NCBI GenBank assembly: GCA_038087015.1
Contig: JASBNA010000066.1
Location: 167,418 to 231,417, forward strand
Source: Cerrena zonata
Lineage: Eukaryota; Basidiomycota; Agaricomycetes; Polyporales; Cerrenaceae
Length of the DNA stretch: 64,000 bases
Direction: 5' to 3'
In this document: positions 51,878-61,708 of the stretch, one piece after another
Layout: the number at the start of each line of letters is the position of its first letter
How positions within the stretch are numbered: position 1 is the stretch's first letter
Position numbers and translations under genes: made by a program
The notes under the pieces: generated by a model
Told to the model about the DNA's origin: nothing
Databases searched by the model: none
Seen by the model: only the letters and a program-made list of their open reading frames with translations

Positions 51878-52120
51878 TCTCCTCTGGATGTTTCTTCTAT
51901 TCTTTCATATTCCTTACGATCTAACTTTTAAAATTTCAACCCTCTATTGTATAAAACATGTTATGGTATCATTTATTATAAATAATCTTATAAGTTGTAG
52001 TTTTACTGTTTAAGATCAAGATCGCAGTCAAAAAAAAAAAAAAAAATCAAAAACTCAGAGCTGAAAAATGACAAACTGGACTAAATTCATCATCAAAACT
52101 TTTATGCCTGACTCATCGAT

Positions 52121-53167
52121 ATGACTGATCTCACTCCTACATTTAAGAAATATGTCGATATTGTCCAGCATGAAATAGGGCACTCGATTGAAAAAGACCA
52201 GAACCAAAACAAGACTCGTCAATTGCAGCACCAAAAACGAGTTCATGAAAGATTTACCATTAATGACACTTTCATAAAAGAGACCAAAGAGCTCTATTCA
52301 CATCTAGTCGTTTTAAGTGAGTTTTTGGTAAGCATAAAGTCTACATATTTGTCTACTAATGATGATTATTCGAATCATCTGAGGTCGAACAGATCTTTAA
52401 CGTTAAATGATAAGAACAAAGTTGATGAAGATTTCGAGTTTAAAATTCATGAATTGTATGAAAAGTTAAAACTTTTACAAACGTATGAAAAAAAAAGACA
52501 GGAGGCAGTTGAGTCGAATAAATCAAAGAGTTTATTCAACGGAATCTTTGGTGGTGCCGATTTTGATGATGACGAGTTGTTTCTTACAACAATTGGGATT
52601 CATAGAACCCTGATTTTAAAACTTTTGAACGAAGTAGCCAACTCGGTTAACAAAAAATTTGAGTCAATGCAACGCAAACGTTATGAAAGAGAAAAACAAT
52701 TAAATCTTCTTAACTTTCAAAATCTTGAGGATGATCTAGACTTGAACTATAGCAATGATGTACCCCCAAGTTTTGAGAATTCATATAATGAGATTGAACT
52801 CCAAGAACAAGATTCATCATTCTCGGGGCTACAAGAGTTATCCCAACAACAAATTCAAGAATTGGACTCTGAGAATCAGGAATTTCTAGCATTGAAAACT
52901 AACCAACTCAAACAAGTTGAGAAACTCCATAATTCTATGATCGATATAGTCAGTTTACAGGCAGAATTGACTTACCAGCTAGAAACACAATCTGATCAAA
53001 TAACCAATCTTCTCGATAATCAATCCCAGGTAGAGGTTGATTTAAAGATGGGTAATCAGAATTTAAATAAAGCCACTACGAGAAATAAAAAAGGTGCAAA
53101 CCTAATCATTCTCACTTGCTTTATTTTGGGTTTCCTCCTTTTATTCGTTGACTACATCTCATTCTAA
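52121..53167 (+). CDS. UFE1: ER t-SNARE (syntaxin 18 family) Ufe1
   Basis: Ufe1 is the ER Qa-SNARE for retrograde Golgi-to-ER fusion. The 348-residue protein begins MTDLTPTFKKYVDIV, matching the yeast N-terminus MSDLTPIFRKYV, which binds Sly1. A helical body follows, then a SNARE motif (about residues 250-315: LKQVEKLHNSMIDIVSLQ ... SDQITNLLDNQSQVEVDL) and one C-terminal membrane anchor (LIILTCFILGFLLLFVDYI). It converges on HBS1 with a 90-bp gap. The frame is intact. Confidence 0.93.
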   Translation: MTDLTPTFKKYVDIVQHEIGHSIEKDQNQNKTRQLQHQKRVHERFTINDTFIKETKELYSHLVVLSEFLVSIKSTYLSTNDDYSNHLRSNRSLTLNDKNKVDEDFEFKIHELYEKLKLLQTYEKKRQEAVESNKSKSLFNGIFGGADFDDDELFLTTIGIHRTLILKLLNEVANSVNKKFESMQRKRYEREKQLNLLNFQNLEDDLDLNYSNDVPPSFENSYNEIELQEQDSSFSGLQELSQQQIQELDSENQEFLALKTNQLKQVEKLHNSMIDIVSLQAELTYQLETQSDQITNLLDNQSQVEVDLKMGNQNLNKATTRNKKGANLIILTCFILGFLLLFVDYISF

Positions 53168-53257
53168 TTAAGTAGTATATCTATATAATGCTTATTTGAA
53201 TATCCTAAATAAATACAGAATTATTATGAGACTTCCATTAAATTTTACATTGGTCTA

Positions 53258-55839
53258 TTATAAATCAACAACAGCACCCGCTCCAATAGTAGATCCTTCC
53301 CTTCTTATGACGATTCTACCTAACATTTTGCTGTCATCGAATTTACTTAATGGTAAAAGTCTATCGCCTTGTATCTCAATTTCAACCAAAGCTTTTTGTT
53401 TCGATACTAAGTGCATCTTCTTCTTCTTTTTCTTATCATCGTCAATTGCTAAAATTTTAGAAATTCTTGCAGGAACATAAGTATTATTTCTAAATAAGAC
53501 AAAAGGTGTTCCCACCAATAATGGTTTGTTCATATTGAATAAATTAATTCTAGCTGTAAGTTTATTCACTGAAGCAACCAGAGAACCAACCTTCAGAATC
53601 AAGTCACCTATACTGATGTCATCTGTAGACTTGTTAGTCAATTGGTTAGTCTTGAATGAAATTGTGGTTGTTTCACCTTTAACTGCTATATTAACATTTT
53701 GACCTCTAACCTTGACACTTTGAACTTGTAGGTATTCTTTAGTCGGTGATACCTCTACCGTCTCACCAGGTTGTATAAATCCAGAAAGAATTCTACCTTT
53801 GACTGCAAATTCGGAACTTGAGATATCATAGATATCATTGATAGCCAAACCAAACTCTTCGGCAGTAACAACGCTAACAGGATCCTTGGTTAAGTCACTC
53901 GTTGAGATTTTAACCTTTTCTAAATACTCAATAAGAGTTGGGCCTTTGTACCAACCTAATTCTTTGACTGATTGGTCAGCTTTTACAACATTGTTACCAG
54001 TCAAACCCGAGATAGGGATGAAGGATACGTTTTCAGAGTCAAATCCAACATCAGAAACTAAAAAGCTCTTCAATTGATTTTGAATATCCAAAAATCTTTC
54101 TTCAGACCAGTGCTCTTTATCTAACTTATTGATAGCGACACAAATTTTTTCAATCCCCAAGTTTTTACATAATAATGTATGTTCTTTGGTTTGACCATCC
54201 ATAGCAAAACCTGCTTCAAATTCTCCATTGATCGAATCAACAACTAATAAAGCAATATCCGCTTGAGTCACACCTCCTATCATTTGCGGAACAAAGTCTT
54301 TATGACCAGGTGCATCAATAGCAGTAAATATAGTATTGTTTGTTTCGAATTCGGTAGCACAGATATCGACAGTAACACCACGAGATCTTTCTTCAGAGGT
54401 TTGATCCATAACCCAAGCAAGAGCGAAAGATCCCTTACCTGATTTCTCGGCTTCTCTCATTAATTTATTGATGGTTTTGGCATCCACAACACCTAAATCA
54501 TACAATAGACGACCCATTAAAGTAGATTTACCAGCATCGACATGACCAATGACCACAAACGATTTGTGGGCTTTGCTGTAGGCTTTATTGGTGGAAAGTT
54601 CATTTTCTATGTTGATCTTCTTGAAAGGTTTAGTTGGCTTTGGGGGCAATTTTTCCTTTTGGTCAGTTTCCTTCTTATTTGAGTCAGAAATCTTCAAGTC
54701 ATTCATTCCTTCTTCAAATGCAGTTTTTTGGGCATTGAGAATTTTGTCATCAGGACTTGGCTCTTCGAAATTACTTTTAGCTTTTTTAACATTTTCTATA
54801 TTCAATTCAATGTTAGTAAGAGGACAAAAAATTGATCCTGCCAGTCTCTTAAGTTTATTCCTATTTTGAGGTACGTGATTTTCCTGATCGTTTTGATTCT
54901 CGCTTTGGTGGAAAAGAAATGCAGAAATTGAGTTATGAGGGTATTTTAAAACATTTTTGTCATCAAGAGATAGATCATATACAATTATAGGAGCCTCTGG
55001 TGTTATTTTCTTTGGTTTTTCTATTATCGAAGAAGATCCTTGTTCGTCATTCGTATTAACTTCGAGATGTTCTTTAGTATCTTGTTTCTTGTTCAAACTG
55101 TTAACAGGCTTAATATTGGATTTGCGAAGGTTAGCTATCTTCTCGAGAGGTTTTCTTGCTAAAACCCTCTTCTCTGATGAGTCCTTTCCCTTTGGATTAA
55201 CTTGAAGGTTCTCCAATATTCCCAAGGACTTATTGTCGGTCACCTGTTCCTCTGGCTTCTTCTGCGCTCTAGACTTCGCTAGAGATGCCAATTTAGATAT
55301 GCGTTGAGGTTTCTCCTCTGGATTATTTGAGTTGTCTTTCTCTTGTTTCATTCTGGCTCTCTCTAGAGCGAGTTTTTGTAATTTTGAAAGTGGCTTTGAC
55401 TCTGTTGAATCTTCTATAAAGAAATATAAATATTAGAATCCTAGAACTCTTGTTAACGGGAAACAAAACGATTTCAAAATTTCGAAAAATCAAAGACCTC
55501 TTTGCTCAGTTTCTTTCGGGCGATTAATAGGCAAACTATGAGTCAATGACGGAATAAAGAGAAAATTTGAAGATTGAAAAAAAACATACCTTTCTTCTTT
55601 GGAAATTTAGACTTTAACTCCTCTATGGCATCACTTAACTCATAATAATTGTAATATAAGGCCTCCTTTAACGCCATTTCGTCTATGGAATTGTTATAAG
55701 AAGCGATTAATTCCTTCAATTTTGGCAAAGTCTCATACAATTTATCATACTCTTCGTCATTCAAACTGTCTTCATTGAATTCTTCTTCACCTGCGGAATT
55801 GTCGTAATCTGCTAGATCATCATCATTGAATGGGGCCAT
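53258..55839 (-). CDS. HBS1: Hbs1/Ski7 translational GTPase, two exons
   Basis: Hbs1 works with Dom34 to rescue stalled ribosomes; Ski7, its sister in S. cerevisiae, links the exosome to the Ski complex. Exon 1 (55839-55590) encodes the HBS1 N-terminal domain (ALYYNYYELSDAIEELKSKFPKKK). Exon 2 (55413-53258) encodes a Lys/Ser-rich linker with two similar helices (LSKLQKLALERARMK and RISKLASLAKSRAQKK) and the eEF1A-like GTPase (G1 GHVDAGKST, G3 DAPGHKDF, G4 NKLD), then the beta-barrels. The spliced CDS is exactly 802 codons. Non-WGD yeasts generally have one gene in place of HBS1 and SKI7; alternative splicing of it to give both protein types is known in some. Possible in-frame alternative acceptors lie at 55410 and 55401. 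Confidence 0.93.
55414..55589 (-). other. spliceosomal intron in HBS1/SKI7
   Basis: The 176-nt intron has donor GTATGT (55589-55584), a branch-like TTCTAAT about 20 nt before the 3' end, and acceptor TATAG (55414-55415). It is phase 1, so AAG AAA G joins AA GAT as Lys-Lys-Glu-Asp. The acceptor is a TAGAAG tandem. Confidence 0.88.
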
Positions 55840-55987
55840 TGTTGGTAAAAGATGTAATTAATCCTCTAGACTTCAGAGAGAAGAACTAAAAAAAAAATCT
55901 AAATTGATTGACAAACCAATTTGCTGAGTTAATGCGACAGTTGCTTGAAGGTTCTTTAGATGAGAAGAGGAAAAAAAAAGAAATTAG

Positions 55988-56085
55988 TGACAACCGCGAG
56001 GTTCGAACTCGCGCCTCCGAAGAGACCAGGAAAGTATGGTAAGGTGACCTTACCCTGGCGCCTTAGACCACTCGGCCAGGTTGCC
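55988..56085 (-). tRNA. tRNA-Leu(AAG), intron-containing, second copy
   Basis: The reverse complement is identical over all 98 bases to the copy at 43525-43622, including the 16-nt intron. The two genes face opposite ways. Confidence 0.95.
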
Positions 56086-56302
56086 TCCAATTACACATGT
56101 TACAGGTATGTTGGTACTATGTTCGGCTTTATTTCATTCATTTAAAATTATCTAATGTCTATAAAAAATTGAAAATAAGGTACGTATTAGTATATAATCG
56201 TTATTAGATTATAATTTGAAAATTTCTCATTCATTACTGAACAAAAAAACATACCTTTATACTTAAAAAAAGAAAAAAAAAAAAAAAGAAAAAAAATTTC
56301 AA

Positions 56303-56425
56303 CTTAATCAAACGTTTTATCTATTTTCGACCACCTTCAAGTTCCGACTCTCCTGAAGGCCTTACCCGTCGAACAGTGATAACGAAAGTATCTTTTTATT
56401 GGCATCATATAAATTCAAAATTCAA
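56303..56425 (+). mobile_element. degenerate LINE 3' relic
   Basis: The segment ACTTAATCAAACGTTTTATCTATTTTCGACC... through GTATCTTTTTATTGGCATCATATAAATTC aligns with the end of the LINE ORF (compare 14514-14625) with many substitutions. It is older than, or from a sister family of, the two good copies. An A-rich stretch precedes it at 56265-56300. Confidence 0.6.
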
Positions 56426-57453
56426 AATTTGTTTGTCCCTTGTGGTTTGTTTCTAGGTATATCATTGATTATACTCATAAAACTAAGCTTTGGGTCAGAA
56501 CTTGTCTTTAATTTCTGACTACAGTTTATATAAGGAGAATAAATTACCCTGCTTTCGGATCTTTCTGTCCTTTTACATATGGCTTTTCTGATAGCATAGA
56601 ATGAACAATAGCTACTGGGAATTAATCGTAGAAATTGAGGCGAGCTGTAACCCACAGACCCTCTGAATCTTTTATTTCTTCGATGACTTCGTCCATTTGA
56701 ATGTTGAGTAGTTTTGAGAAAGTTTTGAAAATTTATAGGTTCCTTGATCGTCAATATTATTCTATGAAAAGAAAAATATTTACTCTTCGATTGGAATAAA
56801 TAGAATCATGGAAAAGCGATATATTGAATACACATGAAATATATATTATGAAACGCAGAAATTTTTACTGAAAACTGAAATAAAGAACCTAGTATTCATG
56901 TTTTATCTCAAAGACAATGTGGGTGAGTTAATCAGTAAAAACTATATCCAAACTTTGAAGTCTGGCAGAAGATATAAGTACCAAATGTTTAGTTATTGTA
57001 CGATCCAAATGAAGAAGATTTGGACTCTTACACAACTATTCTAAAATTAAAAGATTTATTTATGGGGCCTTCAATGTGCTTTCAGATGTTGTTCTTGTTT
57101 TTTTTTGCAGCAAAAAACACTCTAAATTGTTACAGATTTATGAATCTCAGAGCCCAAATCAGATACTTGTCAATATTTGGAAAAATGCATTCAATGACAT
57201 GAAGAAAAGTATAAGTGCTTAGATTGACAATGGAAAGTATGGAAGTACCTTAAGTATATTGGCACCCAAAAGAGAAATTGAAACAACTACACTTCGTAAA
57301 TCTGAAGTTCCCTGAATGCCACCCCAGGAGATACCAGATAGGCATGGCTCTTATTATTCAGTGCATAAGTTGAAGTATCCAAAGATAACTACATGGCGTG
57401 TAACAAGCTAGACGAGGGACTATATATTGAACTATAATAAATCATCATTAGTA
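56426..57453. other. gene-poor DNA between LINE relic and the BBD gene
   Basis: About 1 kb with no recognisable gene. A minus-strand frame of 110 codons (56422-56754) lacks any known feature. It may be decayed transposon DNA. Confidence 0.4.
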
Positions 57454-57861
57454 TTAAGCTAAATCCACTACGAACAATCCGTTATCAGCAATTGAGCCTA
57501 ATTTCTTATCATCTGGACTAATGTAAATTCCATCGCCACCTAACAGAAAGTTAATACCAGAGTCCTTCATGGCTTGAGCCATAGAAACAAAACTTTTTTC
57601 GGAATCAGGAGCATAAAGGCAATTATCCAATGTTAATTCAGAACCACATGCCAACGAAAGGACGACAGTTCCAGAACCCTCTGCGTTTACTTTTCCATCG
57701 TTACCCAAGACCACTTCTCTAGGTTTTTCAAAAGTTTCAATTGATTTAAAGAGAGAACGGTCTGAAAATATATGTTGGGAAACATTAGTCACAACAAAGA
57801 TTCCACTATTTGATTCTTCCGAATGGTCACCACCACATGAATGACTTCCGCAACAAGACAT
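57454..57861 (-). CDS. small protein with a Ty1/copia protease-type (Pol beta-barrel) domain lacking the catalytic Asp
   Basis: The 135-residue protein aligns end to end with the protease-like beta-barrel of Ty1/copia Pol proteins: SDRSLFKSIETF, then REVVLGNDGKVNAEGSGTVVL, LTLDNCLYAPDSEKSFVSMAQ, INFLLGGDGIYI and a final NGLFVVDLA, which corresponds to the start of the GAG-pre-integrase segment. The catalytic DSG triad region (typically WILDSGASRHM) reads IFVVTNVSQHI, so the catalytic Asp is gone while the following His is kept. The N-terminus MSCCGSHSCGGDHSEE is rich in Cys and His, suggesting metal binding. No integrase or reverse transcriptase follows. An open, stop-free frame of exactly one domain suggests a domesticated gene. 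The function is unknown. Confidence 0.75.
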   Translation of the reverse strand: MSCCGSHSCGGDHSEESNSGIFVVTNVSQHIFSDRSLFKSIETFEKPREVVLGNDGKVNAEGSGTVVLSLACGSELTLDNCLYAPDSEKSFVSMAQAMKDSGINFLLGGDGIYISPDDKKLGSIADNGLFVVDLA

Positions 57862-59049
57862 GATTGGATTATTAAGATTGAAGCAATTAAGCTGGTACTT
57901 TTCCAGAAGAAATAGTATATTAGATTCAAAGTCGATGCAATCACCAGACCTCGAAGAAAATTTGGTACCCCACTTTTTTGTATACGCACGCCACTCACCA
58001 CACTAGACCAACTCGCTGATAAGATGTTACAATCTACAATTAAGACATATTCCGATAGGCTCCATGGGCCCTACCAAGCTCCCAAATGTTATATTGATGG
58101 AATTGGCTCTTAAAGCTTGTCAAAAACTATCAAAAATGCAAAAAATTGACCAGTTCATTACGTCGGAGTTTAGTACAAAGTCCATTTATAAGCATTTAGT
58201 TGAAATTTTAACATTAAGCAGATTGATATAAGGTCAATATCGTATACTACTTTGTCTTGAGTTCTTTCTTTTTGTAGAAGTGAATTTTGATTGATTTTTC
58301 AAAAAAACTGAATTATGATGTTTTTTGCAGTAATTCGCATCCAATTACTATGTATGTGAAATTCGATGTTTTACATTTTTTTCTTTTATCACTAGAATTG
58401 CAACTTTTCTGATCATGATACTATCACGACACTTGCTTCGAGCCAAAACAAGCCATAATCAACTACAAGGACCTTTTCTGTATTCTTAACGTCAATATTT
58501 TCGAAATATATGGGGAGGATTGATTGATTTCCAACTAAAAATCCTCTCTTGAATCCAGCAAACAGATTCAGTATCTACACCTCTAACAAAAAAAATTTGT
58601 AAAGTTGAAATAAACTAAAAGCAACGGTTTTTCTGTTCGTAAGATGGAATTTTTTTTTAAAAATTTTGGACACGATCTTCAACGGGGGAGGGTCTTTGTC
58701 TGAGACATTATTAATTTTGTAAACAAAAGACGTTTTGATGTTTTTATATGGTTACGTCAAAAATCACCAGACCCATCTCCCATGAGCTCAAGAACTGACT
58801 TGGATATGAGCAGTTTCAGAAGAACACGGGATATCCAACACATTTGGGGATCATCTTTTGGTATTTCCGTTTTATATATGTAATTTAAGTGCCATTTCCA
58901 GCACTTTTACTTCTCAAGTTCTCTTTCAACAGAACCTAACAAATTATATCACCGTGAATTCTCCTCAGGTAAAGTATTAAATATCAAAAATAAAAAAAAC
59001 ACGGAGAATACTATTAGAAAATCGTAATAGTAATCTTGAAAAAAATAAC
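57862..59049. other. gene-poor DNA between the BBD gene and tRNA-Ala
   Basis: About 1.2 kb. A short plus-strand frame (58062 on, about 55 codons, MGPTKLPNVILMELAL) has no recognised relative. The rest is AT-rich with no feature I can support. Confidence 0.4.
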
Positions 59050-59122
59050 TGGACGAGTTGGGAGTCGAACCCAAGACCTTTCGCATGCTAAGCGAACGCG
59101 CTACCAACTACGCCACACGCCC
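59050..59122 (-). tRNA. tRNA-Ala(AGC)
   Basis: The reverse complement folds as a normal class I tRNA: acceptor GGGCGTG/CTCGTCC, D arm GGCGTAGTTGGTAGCGC, anticodon arm TTCGC-TTAGCAT-GCGAA with anticodon AGC, and T arm TTGGGTTCGACTCCCAA. There is no intron. Confidence 0.94.
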
Positions 59123-59317
59123 ATTTTATGAACAATAAAATGGAATGTTCCTTGATATTCATTACTTCCCGTCTGGGAGGTTGACGGTTCGACTCTGGTC
59201 GGCGAAAATTCATGAGAATAGAAAAAAGTTTACACCAAGATCTACACTGAAACATAAACCGAATATATGAATCAAGTAATGGCCATATTTCATGAACTTA
59301 TACTAACAATAAGCAGA

Positions 59318-59864
59318 AAACTTAAAAACCATTTCTCCTGACACTTTCCGGAGTTTGAGTCAGAAACACAAATTACAAACCAAAAAACTTTCCATTAGCC
59401 AACATCTAACCCAATTTTTTCCTAGACAGGATGATCAATTAAGAAAACTTTGGAAAACTCTTTCCAGGTATTCTTTTTCCCAAATTCCTATCGATAATAT
59501 TCACCTCTTCCATCTCGGAATTTACCTTTGGAAAATCTGGAATCAACAATCCTGTTCACTTTGCCAACATTCCTTTTCAACACCTATTTCAAAACACCAA
59601 GTTCTCACTCATGTGTATACCGGTTGTTCTGTTACCAGATCCCTTTGGGACTTATCAGGATGTTCCTGTTTAGATCGAACTTGGCTGCAAATTTTCGCAC
59701 CTTCCAACTTAACCTCTCATTCAATCCCCAAGATAAATAGATACCTTTACTTAGTTAAATGTTTTATTGATTTTCGACGATCTTCATCGGCCTCTTCTGG
59801 GGTCCTTACTCGTCGGCTCATTAAAACAAAGGTATCTTTTTTCTTATCATCATATAAATTCTAA
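59318..59864 (+). pseudogene. C-terminal fragment of LINE ORF2 protein
   Basis: The same frame as in copy 1 with about a dozen amino acid changes. The zinc knuckle CSLCQHSF ... THVYTGC and LWDLSG are kept. The reverse transcriptase is missing. Confidence 0.75.
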
Positions 59865-60025
59865 ACTCGATAAATTAATTACATCCTTTTCTTAATCAAC
59901 TAAAGTGGTTTTTTCAAATTTTCCACTATGCACCCCTTTTTATATATCTCTATCTACTCTCTTTATCTCTATATAGTTAGTATTTAGATCAAATATATAA
60001 AAATATACGTGAAAAAAAAAAAAAA
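59318..60025 (+). mobile_element. 5'-truncated LINE-type retrotransposon, copy 2
   Basis: It is closely similar to copy 1 (14081-14793) across ORF end, 3' UTR and poly(A) (60012-60025), with scattered substitutions and a small length change in the 3' UTR. It starts at the same AAACTTAAAAACC. A second, minimal insertion of the same family follows directly. Confidence 0.87.
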
Positions 60026-60035
60026 ATCGGCGATC

Positions 60036-60135
60036 TACTATGCACCCCTTTTTATATATCTCTATCTACTCTCTTTATCTCTATATAGTTAGTATTTAGA
60101 TCAAATATATAAAAATATACGTGAAAAAAAAAAAA
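60036..60135 (+). mobile_element. minimal 100-bp LINE insertion with 7-bp target-site duplication
   Basis: The segment is the last 87 bases or so of the LINE 3' UTR plus a poly(A) tail, repeated beside copy 2. It is flanked on both sides by GCGATCT (60029-60035 and 60136-60142), a clean target-site duplication. Confidence 0.88.
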
Positions 60136-60142
60136 GCGATCT

Positions 60143-61175
60143 TTAGTTATAGTGTTTTGGGAACACTAGAACGTCGTGATGGCTAGTAATAGTCAGAGCA
60201 GGATCACTACTTACGTCGGGAGATGAACGGAAAGAGCTAACAGGACTTGTTGGCGATTGAAGTGAATCCGCTAGATATAGGTAGGTGCGATTGAGTTATG
60301 CTGCAGTCTCTTGGAAGCACGTACACCGAGTAGAGGGAGCTTAGACATGATTGGTGGACGAACTTTGAAGGGATGACAAAGTTCGTCGAGAAAAATAAGA
60401 AAGAAAGAAAAGAACAACTATCAAGAAGTTAACAAGTTTTTACGTTGTTATTTCAGTTATTATTATCTTAAGAGTATGTATCATAGTATGAAAAGGATTC
60501 TAGTATCATGTCTATAACTCATCTATCTTGTGTTCGTGGGATTAGTCTGTGATGGATTAGTCTACGTGTGTTGAGGTTGGAAGATGGACTTCTTCATCCT
60601 CTGTGTTGAGATATAGCGATATCTCTGGATCTGAAAGATAGTTAGGGTTGTTTAGATAGGATGCTGAGATGCATCTCATGTGACTTGGGATGATCTACTC
60701 CTAGTCTAGTTCAACATAGCTTGATCAGAAGTGTGTGTTATAAAAGGCTTAATGAACCTTGTTATAATGCAGGCCATCAGCTCCTAGACGAGTTGGATGA
60801 GTGTAATAGATTAGTGATAGAGTTTATTAATAGGACGTCTTATAGAGGTCGACTGCTTCGGGAGGAAGCTAGGCCGTTTGTGTTTAATATGAGTTATTGT
60901 AGAATAGCTTGAGTATGTTTCTCTAGGATAGAGTTATACATTGGAATAGATTCAGGATCATAGTCTGGCGCCTAATTAGGTTGCAATTACCCTTTTAGGA
61001 CAGGTATGAGGCCAGATTATATTACAAACAAAATTATGGGCTTAGACTTTAAGAAGTACAATATATAAAATAATATTTGAAGCTTAAATATAATCAATAG
61101 TTATTAAATATATATTCTTATATGTCAAAAAAAAAAATTCTTCAAACTCATTTGATTATAGTACAATAAATAAAA
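60143..61175. other. G-rich, gene-free DNA upstream of HSP12-like
   Basis: About 1 kb whose plus strand is richer in G and T than nearby DNA. A frame of 63 codons (60721-60912) has no recognised features. It includes an 11-bp perfect hairpin (60357-60387) and a TTATATGTC(A)n motif near 61115. It may be decayed retroelement DNA; no LTR boundaries could be fixed. Confidence 0.4.
60357..60387. repeat. perfect 11-bp hairpin
   Basis: GACGAACTTTG and CAAAGTTCGTC are exact complements separated by nine bases. Confidence 0.85.
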
Positions 61176-61373
61176 ATGTCTGATTTTGGTCGTAAAGATA
61201 TCTCTGAAAAAGTTCAATCTGCTGTTAAACCAGATTCTGAAAAATCTACTCCTGAACACTTGAAGGACAAGGTCACCGACAAGGCTGACAACGCTGCTGG
61301 TAAAGGTACCTCTGACAACAACAAGTCTTTTGTTCAACAAGCTGCTGACACTGTTTTCGGTAACAACAAATAA
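61176..61373 (+). CDS. HSP12: Hsp12/Wh11-like small stress protein
   Basis: The 65-residue protein starts MSDFGRKDISEKVQSAVKPDSEKST and continues KVTDKADNAAGK, the Hsp12/Wh11 pattern (MSDxGRK, KPDSxKS, TDxxDNxAG). These are unfolded, membrane-associating amphipathic proteins induced by stress and stationary phase; the short form resembles Candida Wh11 more than the 109-residue S. cerevisiae Hsp12. Codon use is biased to AAG/GCT/TCT, suggesting high expression. No stress element (CCCCT) is evident in the near upstream region, which is transposon-derived. Confidence 0.88.
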   Translation: MSDFGRKDISEKVQSAVKPDSEKSTPEHLKDKVTDKADNAAGKGTSDNNKSFVQQAADTVFGNNK

Positions 61374-61708
61374 GCTGCTCTTCTGCTTGGTTTTTATAGT
61401 TTTATGAATAAACGTTGAAATTACTGTCTAAAAAAAAAAAAAAAAAAATCTCAGAATCAAGAGTATACACCCTAATGATCATTTAGAATGAATATTTCGG
61501 GTTCGTTTGGTATAATAAAGATAAAATTGTTGCAAATATCATAAAAAATTAAGAAAAATGAAGGAAAAGATAAATGAGAAAAATTGGTTTTACTGAAATT
61601 AGCATAGTCACATTAAATAGCTCTTGGCTATCATACTACATCATTCATATAAATATATATTTATTTACACTAAATAGATTAATTATATATATATATATAT
61701 ATCTATTA
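61374..61708. other. convergent intergenic region HSP12-like / amidase
   Basis: AT-rich 335-bp gap with an A run near 61431-61448 and a TA repeat at about 61685-61702. It contains both transcript ends. Confidence 0.4.

Noticed and set aside
56422..56754. 110-codon minus-strand frame
   Set aside because: No homology pattern recognised; the sequence overlaps the end of a LINE relic, so it is probably chance.
58062..58230. Short plus-strand frame MGPTKLPNVILMELAL
   Set aside because: About 55 codons, no known family, no conserved motif; could be chance in AT-rich DNA.
60721..60912. 63-codon frame containing DELDECNRLVIEFINRTSYRG
   Set aside because: Too short and not recognised; it might be a decayed retroelement piece but cannot be supported.
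60143..60990. Possible LTR beginning TGTTTTGGGAAC
   Set aside because: No matching TG...CA boundary, second LTR or target duplication could be found, and TGGCGCC at about 60967 is not a convincing primer-binding site.
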